From positions 7,602,001 to 7,666,000 of the forward strand of contig NZ_CP045740.1 in NCBI RefSeq assembly GCF_009650765.1: a DNA stretch of 64,000 nucleotides, given 5' to 3'. Below are positions 44,622-56,264 of this stretch, in pieces. Every line of letters starts with the position of its first letter. The first letter of the stretch is position 1. The notes under the pieces are model-generated. The model worked only from the letters and a program-made list of their open reading frames with translations. It did not search any database and was not told the DNA's origin. Both the position numbers and the translations under genes were made by a program. Source of the stretch: Streptomyces sp. SUK 48 (lineage in GTDB: Bacteria > Actinomycetota > Actinomycetes > Streptomycetales > Streptomycetaceae).

Positions 44622-45590
44622 GTGCCCGAGTCGCAGCCCGTCGTCGTCCCGCCCGCCCGGGCCGCCGTGTTCCTCGTCGTCACCATCGACCAGGGCGGCG
44701 AGGACACCGTCCGGGACCTGTTGCAGGACGTCTCCGCCCTGCGCCGTTCGGTCGCCTTCCGCGCCCCGCCCGAGGAGCTGAGCTGCGTCGTCGGCATCGG
44801 CTCCGCCGCCTGGAGCCGGCTGTTCAGCGGGCCGCGCCCGCGCGAGCTGCACCCGTTCAAGGAACTGGACGGCCCCCGCCACCAGGCCCCGGCCACGCCC
44901 GGCGACATCCTCTTCCACGTCCGCTGCCGCCGGATGGACCTCTGCTTCGAGCTGGCCCGCCTGTTCGCCGAACGGCTTGAGGGCGCCGCCACCGTGGTGG
45001 ACGAGGTGCACGGCTTCAAGTTCTTCGACGAACGCGATCTGCTCGGCTTCGTGGACGGCAGCGAGAACCCCGAGGGCGAGATCGCGGACGAGGCGGTCTT
45101 CGTCGGCGACGAGGACCCCGGCTTCCGCGGCGGCAGCTATGTCATCGTGCAGAAGTACCTGCACAACATGAAGGGATGGAACGCGCTGCCCGTCGAGGAG
45201 CAGGAGAGGACCATCGGGCGCACCCGGCTCGCCAACATCGAGTTCCCCGACGACGTGAAACCCGCCGACTCCCACGTGGCCCTCAACACCGTCACCGACG
45301 AGCACGGCGACGAACGCAAGATCGTGCGCGAGAACATGCCCTTCGGGAACATCGCGCAGGGCGAGTACGGCACCTACTTCATCGGCTACGCCCGCACCCC
45401 CGACGTCACCGAGACCATGCTGCGCAACATGTTCCTCGGCCGGGGCCCCGCCTCGCACGACCGGATCCTCGACTTCTCGGTGCCGGTCACGGGCTGTCTC
45501 TTCCATGTGCCGACCATCGCCTTCCTCGACGATCCCCCGGACCGGCCTCCGCTTGCGGGCCGCTCGGCGCCGGGGTTCAGTGAGAACTGA
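44622..45590 (+). CDS. cytosolic DyP-type heme peroxidase
   Basis: A 322-residue DyP peroxidase without a signal peptide. The distal motif is LGFVDGSENP (near residue 143, catalytic aspartate), and a candidate proximal heme histidine lies in DSHVALN (near 217). The C-terminus ends GRSAPGFSEN, with no obvious encapsulin-targeting tail. GTG 44622 follows GAGGAGG. A Clp-family AAA+ gene starts 23 bp downstream, so the two are probably co-transcribed. This is distinct from the Tat-exported EfeB DyP at 17.9 kb. Confidence 0.9.
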   Translation: MPESQPVVVPPARAAVFLVVTIDQGGEDTVRDLLQDVSALRRSVAFRAPPEELSCVVGIGSAAWSRLFSGPRPRELHPFKELDGPRHQAPATPGDILFHVRCRRMDLCFELARLFAERLEGAATVVDEVHGFKFFDERDLLGFVDGSENPEGEIADEAVFVGDEDPGFRGGSYVIVQKYLHNMKGWNALPVEEQERTIGRTRLANIEFPDDVKPADSHVALNTVTDEHGDERKIVRENMPFGNIAQGEYGTYFIGYARTPDVTETMLRNMFLGRGPASHDRILDFSVPVTGCLFHVPTIAFLDDPPDRPPLAGRSAPGFSEN

Positions 45591-45613
45591 CCCCTTGCGC
45601 TCCAGGAGTTCTC

Positions 45614-48100
<2,487 letters not shown>

Positions 48101-48129
48101 CGCGACGCCCGCTCCCGGGGCGCCCCGCG

Positions 48130-48600
48130 CTACGAGGGCGCTCCGCCGATCGACTCCACCACCGCGGTCGCGGGCCCGTCCGGGGTGTCGTACCGCACGC
48201 TGTCCCCGGCCCGGCGCCCGAGCAGGGCGCGGCCGAGGGGGCTATCCTCGGTGACCAGGTTCTGGTCCAGCGCCTCGGCCCCCTCACCGATGGAGAGCGT
48301 CTCCACCGAGCCGTTCGCGAACCGCACGGTGACCGTGCTGCCCACCCCGACCACATCGGTGGGCGCCGGCCCGGCCTGGTCCGCCTCGCGCAGCCGCTCG
48401 GTGATGTCCGCGATCCGCCGCTCCAGCCGGTCGAGCTGGTCCACCCGCTGCAACTCGTCCGCCTGATCGGCCTGGTCGCCCACGTCGGGATTGCCCTTCA
48501 ACGTCCCGGCGACCATCCGTCGTTCCTCCCGCAGATCCGCCAGCTCCTGCTCCAGCGCGCGCCGCGCCTGGGCACTGATCGGTTCGGGGCCATCGGTCAT
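48130..48600 (-). CDS. GreA/GreB-family transcription factor
   Basis: A 156-residue Gre-like protein. The N-terminal coiled coil (about 8-75; EQELADLREERRMVAGTLKG) carries an acidic tip region NPDVGDQADQADE in place of the GDLSENAEY hairpin of GreA, and the C-terminal FKBP-like domain includes VGSTVTVRFANGSVETLSIG and EDSPLGRALLGRRAGD. It acts on RNA polymerase secondary channel; the different tip suggests regulation and not plain transcript cleavage. It is divergent from the Clp operon. Confidence 0.85.
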   Translation of the reverse strand: MTDGPEPISAQARRALEQELADLREERRMVAGTLKGNPDVGDQADQADELQRVDQLDRLERRIADITERLREADQAGPAPTDVVGVGSTVTVRFANGSVETLSIGEGAEALDQNLVTEDSPLGRALLGRRAGDSVRYDTPDGPATAVVESIGGAPS

Positions 48601-48725
48601 CGCTGCTCCAGTCGACGGGGATCGGGGCGGATCCAGACGGATCGAGGGGAAACGAAACGGGACAGAAGGGGTTCGCTTCCGCATCGTAAGCGGTGGACCG
48701 GCGGCGGACCGGGACCCGGCTCGCG

Positions 48726-49328
48726 CTAGGGATGGAGCTTTTTCCCCTCGGCGAGCAGGGCGACGAACTTCGCGATGCGGGCCGCCCTGGTCCCGGGCTT
48801 CTTCGCCTCCTCGATCCGGTGGAGGACCGAGTAGCGGTTGCGGCCGTCCAGGGTGGCGAAGAACGCGGCGGCCGCCGGCTCGGCGTCCAGGGCAGCCCGC
48901 AGGTCGTCGGGCACGGTGGCCGCGCGCGGACCGGCGTAGGCCGCCGCCCAGCGGCCGTCCGCGCGGGCCCGCTCCACCTCGCGCAGCCCGGCGGGCCGCA
49001 TCCGGCCCTCCTCGATGAGCCGCGTGGCCTTGTCCCGGTTGACCTGGGACCACCTGCTGGTGGGGCGGCGCGGGGTGAAGCGCTGCAGCCAGTGCTGTTC
49101 GTCCAGTTTCCGCTTCTGGCCGTCGATCCAGCCGAAGCAGAGCGCCGACTCCAGGGCGCCCGGATAGTCGACGCCGCCGGGCCCGGCGACGCTCTTGCGG
49201 GCCAGTTTCAGCCAGACCCCCGCGGCGTCCGTGTGATGGTCCGCCAGCCACTTCTCCCACTCCTCGGGGGTGGCGAAGAACAGCACCGGATCGGTCGCGT
49301 GGGATGAGCCGCCAGACATGGTCCTCAT
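48726..49328 (-). CDS. YdeI/OmpD-associated family protein
   Basis: A 200-residue YdeI-family protein (bacteriocin-protection-type domain). Typical segments: FATPEEWEKWLADHHTDAAG, CFGWIDGQKRKLDEQHWLQR, RPTSRWSQVNRDKATRLIEE and a C-terminal RIAKFVALLAEGKKLHP. ATG 49328 gives a better ribosome site than 49319. Function in actinomycetes unknown. Confidence 0.82.
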   Translation of the reverse strand: MRTMSGGSSHATDPVLFFATPEEWEKWLADHHTDAAGVWLKLARKSVAGPGGVDYPGALESALCFGWIDGQKRKLDEQHWLQRFTPRRPTSRWSQVNRDKATRLIEEGRMRPAGLREVERARADGRWAAAYAGPRAATVPDDLRAALDAEPAAAAFFATLDGRNRYSVLHRIEEAKKPGTRAARIAKFVALLAEGKKLHP

Positions 49329-49373
49329 GAAATCCCGCCGGCCCCGGGCCGGTCAATCGGGCGCGGACCAAGG

Positions 49374-50345
49374 TCAGTTCGCGTGCAGCGCCCGGTGCAG
49401 CGTGCGGGTCGCCAGCTCGATGGCCGTCCGCGCCGCGTGGGTGTCGCGCAGGGCGTTCAGCATGACGAAGTCGTGGATGACGCCCTGGAACCGTACGGCG
49501 GTCACCGGGACGCCGGCCGCGCGCAGCCTGGCCGCGTACGCCTCGCCCTCGTCCCGCAGCACATCCGCCTCGCCGGTGATGACCAGCGCGGGCGGCAGAC
49601 CGCTGAGCTGCTCCGCGGTGGCGCGCAGCGGCGAGGCGGTGATCTGGGCGCGGTCGGTCGCATCCGTCGTGTACTGGTCCCAGAACCACTGCATGCCGTC
49701 GCGGCGCAGGAAGTAGCCGGTGGCGAACTGGTGGTAGGACGGCGTGTCGAAGCTCGCGTCGGTCACCGGGTAGAACAGCACCTGCTGCACCAGCGCGGGA
49801 CCGCCGCGTTCCTTGGCCATCAGGGTGAGCGCGGCCGACATGTTGCCGCCGACCGAGTCCCCGGCCACCGCCATCCGGGAGCCGTCCAGGTCCTTGGTCG
49901 CGCCCTGCTCCACCACCCACCGGGCGACGGTGTAGTTCTGCTCGATGGCGACGGGGTAGCGGGCCTCGGGGGAGAGGTCGTACTCGGGGAAGACCACCGC
50001 GGCCCGCGCCCCGACGGCGAGTTCGCGCACCAGGCGGTCATGGGTGTGGGCATTGCCGAACACCCAGCCGGCGCCGTGCACATAGAGGACGACCGGGAGG
50101 CTGCCCGAGCTGCCGGCGGGCCGGACGATCCGTGCTCGGACACTGCCCGTCGGCCCGCCCGAGACGGTGATCCACTCCTCGTCGACCGCCGGTTTCTCGA
50201 TGTCCCCGGACTGCACCTCGTCGACCGCCTTGCGGCCCTCCGCGGGCGGCAGGTCGAACAGGAACGGCGGCTTCGCGGTCGCCGCCGCGAACTCGGCCGC
50301 CGCGGGCTCCAGTACCGGCTGCGGGGGCGCTACGGCATCGGACAT
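49374..50345 (-). CDS. alpha/beta hydrolase of the HSL (type IV) family
   Basis: A 323-residue esterase-like protein. The HSL signature oxyanion motif is YVHGAGWVFG (HGGG-like with A for a G), the nucleophile elbow GDSVGG, and the catalytic aspartate/histidine in GEADVLRDEG and GVIHDFVMLNALRD. It should hydrolyse short esters or act in detoxification. No signal peptide. Confidence 0.88.
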   Translation of the reverse strand: MSDAVAPPQPVLEPAAAEFAAATAKPPFLFDLPPAEGRKAVDEVQSGDIEKPAVDEEWITVSGGPTGSVRARIVRPAGSSGSLPVVLYVHGAGWVFGNAHTHDRLVRELAVGARAAVVFPEYDLSPEARYPVAIEQNYTVARWVVEQGATKDLDGSRMAVAGDSVGGNMSAALTLMAKERGGPALVQQVLFYPVTDASFDTPSYHQFATGYFLRRDGMQWFWDQYTTDATDRAQITASPLRATAEQLSGLPPALVITGEADVLRDEGEAYAARLRAAGVPVTAVRFQGVIHDFVMLNALRDTHAARTAIELATRTLHRALHAN

Positions 50346-50553
50346 CGACACTCCTCGAACATCTCCGGGCCGCCGGACCGGCGGACGGACGGCCGACGTT
50401 CCCACCCTGCACGGTTTCGCCGGGTGTCGCACGCGGAGCGCACTGGTCCTGCACGGCCGGTACGCCGAGGTCGAGGTCCCCGCCGGGCGGTCCGGCGGCC
50501 GTGCACGGTGGCGTCTCCGGTCGGAGTGAACGTCTCCCGTCGACGTGACGTCT

Positions 50554-51957
50554 CTATGCGTCGGCCGGGGCGGGCGTCGGCCGGCGGCTCGCCCGCAGCC
50601 GGCCGACCAGCAGGGCGGTCACCGCCGCGAGAACGATCAGCGGCATCTGGTTGTAGGCGTCCCGGCCCAGCAGCAGTACGGCCAGCACGCAGCTGGTGAG
50701 CGGCAGCCCGGTGACGACGGTCGCCGCCGCCGAGATGCCCAGCGCGAACGCGGGGGTGGTGCCGAGCCCCGGCAGACCCGCGCAGGCCAGTCCGGTCGCC
50801 ACCCCGAGCAGCACGGCCGGGAAGATCGGGCCGCCGCGCAGGCTGCCCAGACTGATGCCCCAGGCGAGCGCCTTGCACAGGACCAGCGCCACCAGCGCGA
50901 GCACCGACCACCCGTGCGGGTTCTCGGCCAGCTGCCCGAGCGTCGTCTGCCCCGACAGCGCCGCCTCCTCGGGCGAGCGGCCGGTCAGCAGGGCGTACGC
51001 CGTCAGGCAGACCCCGGCGGCCACGGCGCACACCACGGTGCGGGCCGCCGTACCGCGCGCGGAGGTCCAGCGATGGGTGCGCTCGCCGAGCCCGTGGGCC
51101 ACCGAGACGATCACGGCGATCAGCGCGGCCGCGGGCAGCCCCCACAGGAAGTCGCCCGCGTCCGGGACGGTGTCCGGCGGCACCTCCGGCAGCGCGAGGG
51201 CGCCGATCGACAGGCCGGTCCAGTGGCCGAACCCGGTGAACACCAGCGCGCCCGCCCCGCTCGCGGCCAGGCAGGGCAGCAACAGCATGGCGAGCCGGGG
51301 CCCGGCGAGACCGGCGGCCTCCATGACCATGATGGCGGCCACCACCGGGCCGCCCAGGATGGTGGAGATGGCCGCCGTGGAGCCCGCCGTGGCCACGACC
51401 GTCGCCGAGGCGGCGCCCGCCGGGTGCCGCCGCAGCGCCCGCACCCCGAGCAGGGCGAGCGCGGAGCCGACCGCCATCAGCGGCGCCTCGGGGCCGAGGG
51501 TCACGCCCAGCGGAAGCGTGAGGACGGCCGCCAGCACCACGCCCGGCAGCGCGCGGGGTCCGATGGGGTCCCCGCCCAGACCGTGCACCGGGACATGTCC
51601 GCCGGCTCCGGGCAGCCGGGTGACGACCGGAGCCAGGATCAGACCGGCGAGCGCCAGCGTGGGCAGCGGCCACCACCAGGGGGCGTGCCCGAGCCCGAGC
51701 GTGTGCGGCAGCTCCTGCCACACCTGGTGCTGGAGCCAGTGCTGGAGGCTGACGAAGAAGAAGCTGGCGAGCGCGATGGGCACGCCCAGGCCCAGCGAGA
51801 GCGCCAGCAGCCGGAGATAGCCCGGGCTCAGCAGCGTCCGCGTCGGGTCGCCGGCCGTGGGGGACCGCCCGTGGCTGTCCGCCGGGGACCGCCCGTCGTC
51901 GGCCGCGGAAGGCTGCCCGACCGTGCCGCTCACGCCCGCTCCACCTCCACCGCCCAT
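50554..51957 (-). CDS. ClC-family chloride channel or transporter
   Basis: A 467-residue membrane protein of the ClC family with about ten hydrophobic helices. The selectivity loop is LGPEAPLM (GxEGP variant, Ala for Gly), followed by STAAISTILGGPVVAAI and LRGGPIFPAVLLG (GxFxP). Glutamate in GPEAP could be the gating/proton glutamate. The proline-rich N-terminal 45 residues are cytoplasmic. ATG 51957 is taken; GTG 51933 with a nearby GGAGG is a good alternative. Confidence 0.88.
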   Translation of the reverse strand: MGGGGGAGVSGTVGQPSAADDGRSPADSHGRSPTAGDPTRTLLSPGYLRLLALSLGLGVPIALASFFFVSLQHWLQHQVWQELPHTLGLGHAPWWWPLPTLALAGLILAPVVTRLPGAGGHVPVHGLGGDPIGPRALPGVVLAAVLTLPLGVTLGPEAPLMAVGSALALLGVRALRRHPAGAASATVVATAGSTAAISTILGGPVVAAIMVMEAAGLAGPRLAMLLLPCLAASGAGALVFTGFGHWTGLSIGALALPEVPPDTVPDAGDFLWGLPAAALIAVIVSVAHGLGERTHRWTSARGTAARTVVCAVAAGVCLTAYALLTGRSPEEAALSGQTTLGQLAENPHGWSVLALVALVLCKALAWGISLGSLRGGPIFPAVLLGVATGLACAGLPGLGTTPAFALGISAAATVVTGLPLTSCVLAVLLLGRDAYNQMPLIVLAAVTALLVGRLRASRRPTPAPADA

Positions 51958-52009
51958 GGCGCCCTCGGACGGCGTTCGGCAACGCACCGGGCGGGCTTCA
52001 GTTAACGGC

Positions 52010-52039
52010 CGCCCGCCCCGCCCCGCATCTCGGCGGGCG
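52010..52039 (-). terminator. hairpin after the PAT-like acetyltransferase
   Basis: CGCCCGCC (52010-52017) pairs with GGCGGGCG (52032-52039), 6 bp past the leftward stop at 52045. Likely terminator. Confidence 0.6.
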
Positions 52040-52044
52040 TCTGA

Positions 52045-52560
52045 TCAGCCCAGGGACCCGGGCGCGGCGGTTTCGTCCAGCGCCAGCCGCATGAGGGTCA
52101 GATCGAGCCGGCGACCGAACTTGATCCCGGCCTCCCGGATCGTCCCGGCATGCTCGAACCCGAAGCGCTCGTGGAGCCGGACCGAGGCGCCGTTGCCCGA
52201 TTCGATACCGGCGATCATGAGGTGATGGCCCGCCGCGCGCGCCGCCGTGATGAGCGCGGTGAGCAGTGTGGAGCCGATGCCGAGCCCGTGCCGGCCCTCG
52301 CGGACGTAGACCGAGTCCTCGACGGTGTGCCGGTATCCCTCCAGGTCCCGCCAGGGCGCGAACACGGCGAACCCCGCCACCTCGCCGCCCGTCTCGGCCA
52401 CGAACGCCGAACCGCGCTCCAGGTGCCGCGCCAGCCAGGCCGCGCTCTCGGCGGGCGACTGCGGGACCTCGGTCCACAGGGCCGTCGAGTGCTCGATCGC
52501 GTGGTTGCGGATCGTACGCACCGCCTCCGCATCACCGGCGCACGCCAGGCGCACGGTCAC
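52045..52560 (-). CDS. PAT/bar-like GNAT acetyltransferase
   Basis: A 171-residue GNAT closely resembling phosphinothricin N-acetyltransferases: TVRLACAGDAEAVRTIRNHA, RHTVEDSVYVREGRHGLGIG (CoA loop RHGLGIG) and NGASVRLHERFGFEHAGTIR. It may acetylate a glutamate-like amino acid or antibiotic. GTG 52560 is chosen because GGGAGG lies 7 bp upstream; the upstream ATG inside the XRE gene region has no site. It is divergent from the XRE-cupin regulator 41 bp away. Confidence 0.85.
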   Translation of the reverse strand: MTVRLACAGDAEAVRTIRNHAIEHSTALWTEVPQSPAESAAWLARHLERGSAFVAETGGEVAGFAVFAPWRDLEGYRHTVEDSVYVREGRHGLGIGSTLLTALITAARAAGHHLMIAGIESGNGASVRLHERFGFEHAGTIREAGIKFGRRLDLTLMRLALDETAAPGSLG

Positions 52561-52592
52561 CGTAGGACCTCCCGCGTCGTCTCTCTCATATA

Positions 52593-52608
52593 TTGGAAGC
52601 ATGTCCAA
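52593..52608. promoter_or_regulatory. operator at the XRE-cupin start codon
   Basis: TTGGA (52593-52597), 6 bp, TCCAA (52604-52608), overlapping the ATG at 52601. It lies in the 40-bp gap to the acetyltransferase start, so one bound repressor could silence both genes. Confidence 0.6.
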
Positions 52609-53191
52609 CATAGTAGATCCCCTGGTGGGGCGGATCGCGGCCCGGATCCGTGCCGAGCGCGAACGGCGCGGCTGGACCCTGGCCCAGCTGGCGGAGGCGT
52701 CCGGGGTCTCCCGCGCCATGATCAACCGGATCGAGCGCGGCGAGAGCAGCCCCACCGCCGTCGTGCTGGGCAAGCTGTCCGCCGCCTTCCAGCTGAGCAT
52801 CGCCTCACTGCTCGCCCTCGCGGAGGGCACGCGGCCGGCGACCGGGGAGGAAGCGGGCGTGCGCCGCCACGGAGAGGCGCCCGAGTGGCAGGACCCCGCC
52901 ACCGGCTACCGGCGCCGCCAGATCACCGGCGCGCACTTCCCCGCGGACGTCGCCGAGATCCGGCTGCCCGCCGGGGCCCGGGTGCCGTACCCGGCCGCGG
53001 CCTTCGCCTTCGTACGCCAGGTCGTCTGGGTCCTCGACGGCCGCCTGACCTTCCACGACGGCGACGAGACCCATGAACTCGGCCCGGGCGACACCCTCGA
53101 ACTCGGCGACCCCGCCCCGCGCGTCTTCGCCAACACGACCGGCGCCGAGTGCCGCTACGCCGTCATCCTGTCCCGGGGCGCCCGGCCCTGA
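52601..53191 (+). CDS. XRE-cupin transcriptional regulator
   Basis: A 196-residue regulator: XRE HTH at about 12-67 (LAQLAEASGVSRAMINRIER) and a C-terminal cupin (about 105-190; WVLDGRLTFHDGDETHELGP, GDTLELGDPAPRVFANTT). It pairs with the divergent acetyltransferase, a common arrangement. GGAAG just before the ATG is the ribosome site, within the operator. It senses a small metabolite, perhaps the acetyltransferase substrate. Confidence 0.88.
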   Translation: MSNIVDPLVGRIAARIRAERERRGWTLAQLAEASGVSRAMINRIERGESSPTAVVLGKLSAAFQLSIASLLALAEGTRPATGEEAGVRRHGEAPEWQDPATGYRRRQITGAHFPADVAEIRLPAGARVPYPAAAFAFVRQVVWVLDGRLTFHDGDETHELGPGDTLELGDPAPRVFANTTGAECRYAVILSRGARP

Positions 53192-53201
53192 TCCACGCCC
53201 G

Positions 53202-54263
53202 TCAGTCCTCGCCGTGCTGGCGGCGGATCCGGGCGGCCACCTCGTTCTGCTCCGTCTCCCACCAGGGCCGTACCCGTACGGCCCCGGTGCCGTCGGACGC
53301 CCGTACGGCCTCGGCCTCGTCGGACGCCGCCCGCGCGCGGCCCGGCGCGGCCACCGGGGAGGCGGCCGGCGCGAGGTCCCGGTCCAGCCGCCGGTCCAGG
53401 GCCGCGGCCTGCACACGCTCGGCGCGCGCCCACTGCGCCAGGATCGCCAGCAGGAAGGGCAGCGCGACCAGCTCGGCGATGCTCAGCATGGCGCCGCCGC
53501 CGATCTGCTGGTCGTGCTGGACGTCCGGCGACCAGGCGGGCGCGTGGTGCAGGTACCAGGCGCCGGCGATCAGCGTGCCGTGGGTCATCACCACCAGGCC
53601 GGGCACCGCGTCGATGATGCCGTCCAGGAACACCAGCGCCGCGCGCACCGGGTGGTTGCACCACGTGGGCAGGGCCGCCTCCCGGGTGAGCACCGGTACG
53701 ACGAACAGGCAGCCGGCCGCCAGCAGGTGCAGATACATCAGCTCGTGCAGCCAGCCGACGCGCAGCGCGGTGGCGAAGTACGGCGTGAAGTAGACCGTCA
53801 GCTCGGTCCCCAGCACCAGGGCCGTGCTGACCAGCGGGAACGTGAGCAGTCGTACGACCCGTCCGCTCATCGCCCGCCGCACCCGCCCTGCGCCCTCGCC
53901 CGGCAGCGCCTCGATGGCCAGCCGCAGCGGATCGCCCAGGGCCAGGCCCAGCGGGGTGATGAGGTCGAGCAGGACGTTCTGCACCGCGGCCGGCCAGAAC
54001 AGCACATGGTCGTAGACCGCGAGACTCGACATGGTGGCCACCGCGAGCCCGCCGAGACCCAGCAGCCCGAACGCGAGGATCCGGCCCGGTGACCAGGTCC
54101 CGCCGGCCCGGCGCACCCGGAGCACGCCCCAGCCGTACAGACCGCCCAGGAGCGCGATCAGGATCAGCGCGGGCACGTCGAGCTGCCACGACCCCAGCGC
54201 GCGTGCGGGTGTCAGCTCCGGCAGGCTGCCGACCGCCAGCGCGGCCGTCGCGTGACCAGACAT
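53202..54263 (-). CDS. cytochrome c oxidase assembly protein CtaG-type
   Basis: A 353-residue membrane protein of the CtaG/Caa3 family with about seven hydrophobic helices, needed for copper loading of cytochrome oxidase. Typical segments are LAVYDHVLFWPAAVQNVLLD, LITPLGLALGDPLRLAIEAL and YLHLLAAGCLFVVPVLTREA. The cytoplasmic C-terminus (about 290-353) is charged. ATG 54263 follows GGAGGAAG. It converges with the XRE-cupin gene 10 bp away. Confidence 0.85.
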   Translation of the reverse strand: MSGHATAALAVGSLPELTPARALGSWQLDVPALILIALLGGLYGWGVLRVRRAGGTWSPGRILAFGLLGLGGLAVATMSSLAVYDHVLFWPAAVQNVLLDLITPLGLALGDPLRLAIEALPGEGAGRVRRAMSGRVVRLLTFPLVSTALVLGTELTVYFTPYFATALRVGWLHELMYLHLLAAGCLFVVPVLTREAALPTWCNHPVRAALVFLDGIIDAVPGLVVMTHGTLIAGAWYLHHAPAWSPDVQHDQQIGGGAMLSIAELVALPFLLAILAQWARAERVQAAALDRRLDRDLAPAASPVAAPGRARAASDEAEAVRASDGTGAVRVRPWWETEQNEVAARIRRQHGED

Positions 54264-54385
54264 GGAAAAGCTTCCTCCACCTGCCTCTAGGGGGCGCACC
54301 GGACCGGTTCACACCGGACCGGGGCACACCGGACGACAGGTGACAGTAGCGGCTGACCGCACGCGCCGTGTCGGCAGGGTCGGCC

Positions 54386-55109
54386 TCAGCGGGCCAGCCG
54401 GCCGGACGTGCTGAAGCGGGCCGCGCGGCGCCGCAGATGGCGGTGGCCGACCTCGGCGCGGGAGCCGGTCGCGCCCGGCCGGGTCCGGTAGAAGAGGCGC
54501 TTGCCCACCTCCACCAGGGCGAGATAGCAGAGCACCATCCCGGCCAGCGCGGCGAAGTAGCCGAGCGGGAGCCGCTGGAAGCCGAGGGTGGGCGCGAGCG
54601 GGGTGAACGGCAGCAGGGCACCCACCACGACCACCACCAGGGTGGTCAGCACCAGCGGCAGACTCGCCCGGCTGCGCCAGAACGGGCTGCGCCGGGTCCG
54701 GATCGCGAAGATGACCAGCGTCTGCGTGGCGAGGGACTCCACGAACCAGCCGGTGCGGAACTGCGCGGGCCCGGCGTGGAAGACCCACAGCATCACGACC
54801 GAGGCCCACCGAGAGCGCCACGATCACCGCGTCGTTGCGCTCGCCCACGAAGTACGACACGACGGCGGCGGCCAGCAGCAGGCCGAGCAGCGGGGAGCGC
54901 ACCTGGTGCCAGAGGACCAGCAGCCCCCGCGCCCGGTGCGAGCGGACCGCGTTCGGCCCCCAGCGCTCCAGCCGCCGGGCCGCCTCCCGCTCGGTCAGCC
55001 CGGTCCGCTCCGCCGCCAGCTCGCGCAGCACGTCCTCGCCGGGCCGCGCCGCCGCCGCGCCGATCCCGCTCGCGGCGCCCGGTCCGGCGTCCACGGCCGT
55101 GGTCACCAT
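54386..55109 (-). pseudogene. Mg2+-type P-type ATPase reduced to its two ends by an internal deletion
   Basis: From ATG 55109 the frame encodes an MgtA-type cation ATPase N-terminus: DVLRELAAERTGLTEREAAR, RRLERWGPNAVRSHRARGLL and VGERNDAVIVALSVGL. It then jumps, out of frame near 54808, to the C-terminal membrane part: VMLWVFHAGPAQFRTGWFVE, SLATQTLVIFAIRTRRSPFW and MVLCYLALVEVGKRLFYRTR. About 600 residues with the P, N and A domains (including the DKTGT site) are missing. The joint lies in a short CTCGGT-like sequence shared by both sides. The product cannot be an active pump. Confidence 0.85.
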
Positions 55110-55300
55110 GAGGGGCCGCGGGGATCGATGCCGCTGGGGTTCCGCATGACGAGAACGCTCCTGCCCGCCGGGACGCCGGCCCTGCGGCCGCTCGATCACC
55201 AGTCTCCGCGTCCGCCCCGTGAACGCCACGGGGCCGTTCGGTCCATCCCCCGCCCGCCCAACGGCCCCGGCGCGGGCCCGGTGTGCGGCAGGATGGCCCC

Positions 55301-55885
55301 GTGCCGACCAACGCGAACAGAACCGACCGGACGGACCGGATAGCACTGACCGAGGACGAACTGCGGGAGATCACGGGCTACGCGGCCGACTGCGCGGGCC
55401 GGGTCCTGCACCTGTTCGAACAGAGTCTTCCCGCCGACCGGCGGCCCCGCGAGGCCGTCGAGGCGGCCCGTGCCTTCGCGGACGGCGGCCGCCGCACCCA
55501 GGCGCTGCGGATGAGCGGCTTCGCGGCGTTCCGCGCGGCCCGCGAGCCCGCCCCACCGGCCGCCGCCGACGCCGCCCGCGCGGCGAGCCACGCGGCGGGC
55601 GCCGCGTTCCTCCACCCCCTCGCCGACGCCCATCAGGTCAAGCACATCCTCGGCGCGGCGGCCCACGCCGCACGCGCGAGGGAACTGGCGGCGGACGAGG
55701 ACCCGACCGCAGCCGCCGAGGCCCTCGCCTGGGCACGCGAACACGCCCCGGCCGCCGTCACCACCGTCCTCGCCCGGCTGCCCGCCGCTCCCGCCGGGGG
55801 CGGGCGCGTGGGGGAGTACCTGCGCGGCCTGGACCGTGCGCTGCGTGCGGGAGCGGATGAGCCCCGCGGCCCGGGGCGGTCCTGA
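55301..55885 (+). CDS. putative immunity-like helical protein
   Basis: A 194-residue mostly helical protein: LREITGYAADCAGRVLHLFE, REAVEAARAFADGGRRTQAL, RMSGFAAFRAAREPAPP and ADAHQVKHILGAAAHAARAR. It resembles the actinomycete Imm5-like putative immunity family, seen also in stand-alone genes. No toxin gene adjoins it. GTG 55301 has GGAT upstream. Confidence in the family is moderate. Confidence 0.65.
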   Translation: MPTNANRTDRTDRIALTEDELREITGYAADCAGRVLHLFEQSLPADRRPREAVEAARAFADGGRRTQALRMSGFAAFRAAREPAPPAAADAARAASHAAGAAFLHPLADAHQVKHILGAAAHAARARELAADEDPTAAAEALAWAREHAPAAVTTVLARLPAAPAGGGRVGEYLRGLDRALRAGADEPRGPGRS

Positions 55886-55968
55886 GCCCTCGTGATCCGG
55901 GGCGGGCGGCGCGGTCGCGAAGCCGGGACGGCAGCCGATCACCCGGCCCGGCCGGGTGTCCGCGCGGC

Positions 55969-56184
55969 TCAGCCCGCCTCGCGATGCAGCACCCGGCGCG
56001 CCGCCTCGGCCTCGGCCGCCGGCGGGGACAGTTCGTCCAGGGTGTCCAGCTCGTCGTCGGCCTCCAGTTCCCGCTCCCAGGCCGCGGCCAGCTGCTCCTG
56101 TTCGGCGCGCGGTTTCGCGCCGATGGCCTCCCGCTGCTCGGGGTCCAGAGCCGCCATGAATCGTCCGATCACGTCCGTCGGCAT
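55969..56184 (-). CDS. small acidic hypothetical protein
   Basis: A 71-residue acidic helical protein: MPTDVIGRFMAALDPEQREA, KPRAEQEQLAAAWERELEAD and LDELSPPAAEAEAARRVLHR. An AAGGAGC ribosome site lies 6 bp before ATG 56184. Unrecognised. No signal peptide. Confidence 0.7.
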   Translation of the reverse strand: MPTDVIGRFMAALDPEQREAIGAKPRAEQEQLAAAWERELEADDELDTLDELSPPAAEAEAARRVLHREAG

Positions 56185-56264
56185 GCCGTGCTCCTTGTCG
56201 CGCAGAACTGCCGGTCTCAGCCCAGCATGGCCAATGGGACGGGCGCCCGCCTCTCGGCGGCCGG

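Noticed and set aside
45560..45590. Encapsulin cargo tag at the DyP C-terminus
   Set aside because: The last residues (GRSAPGFSEN) do not match known cargo-loading peptides and no encapsulin gene is nearby.
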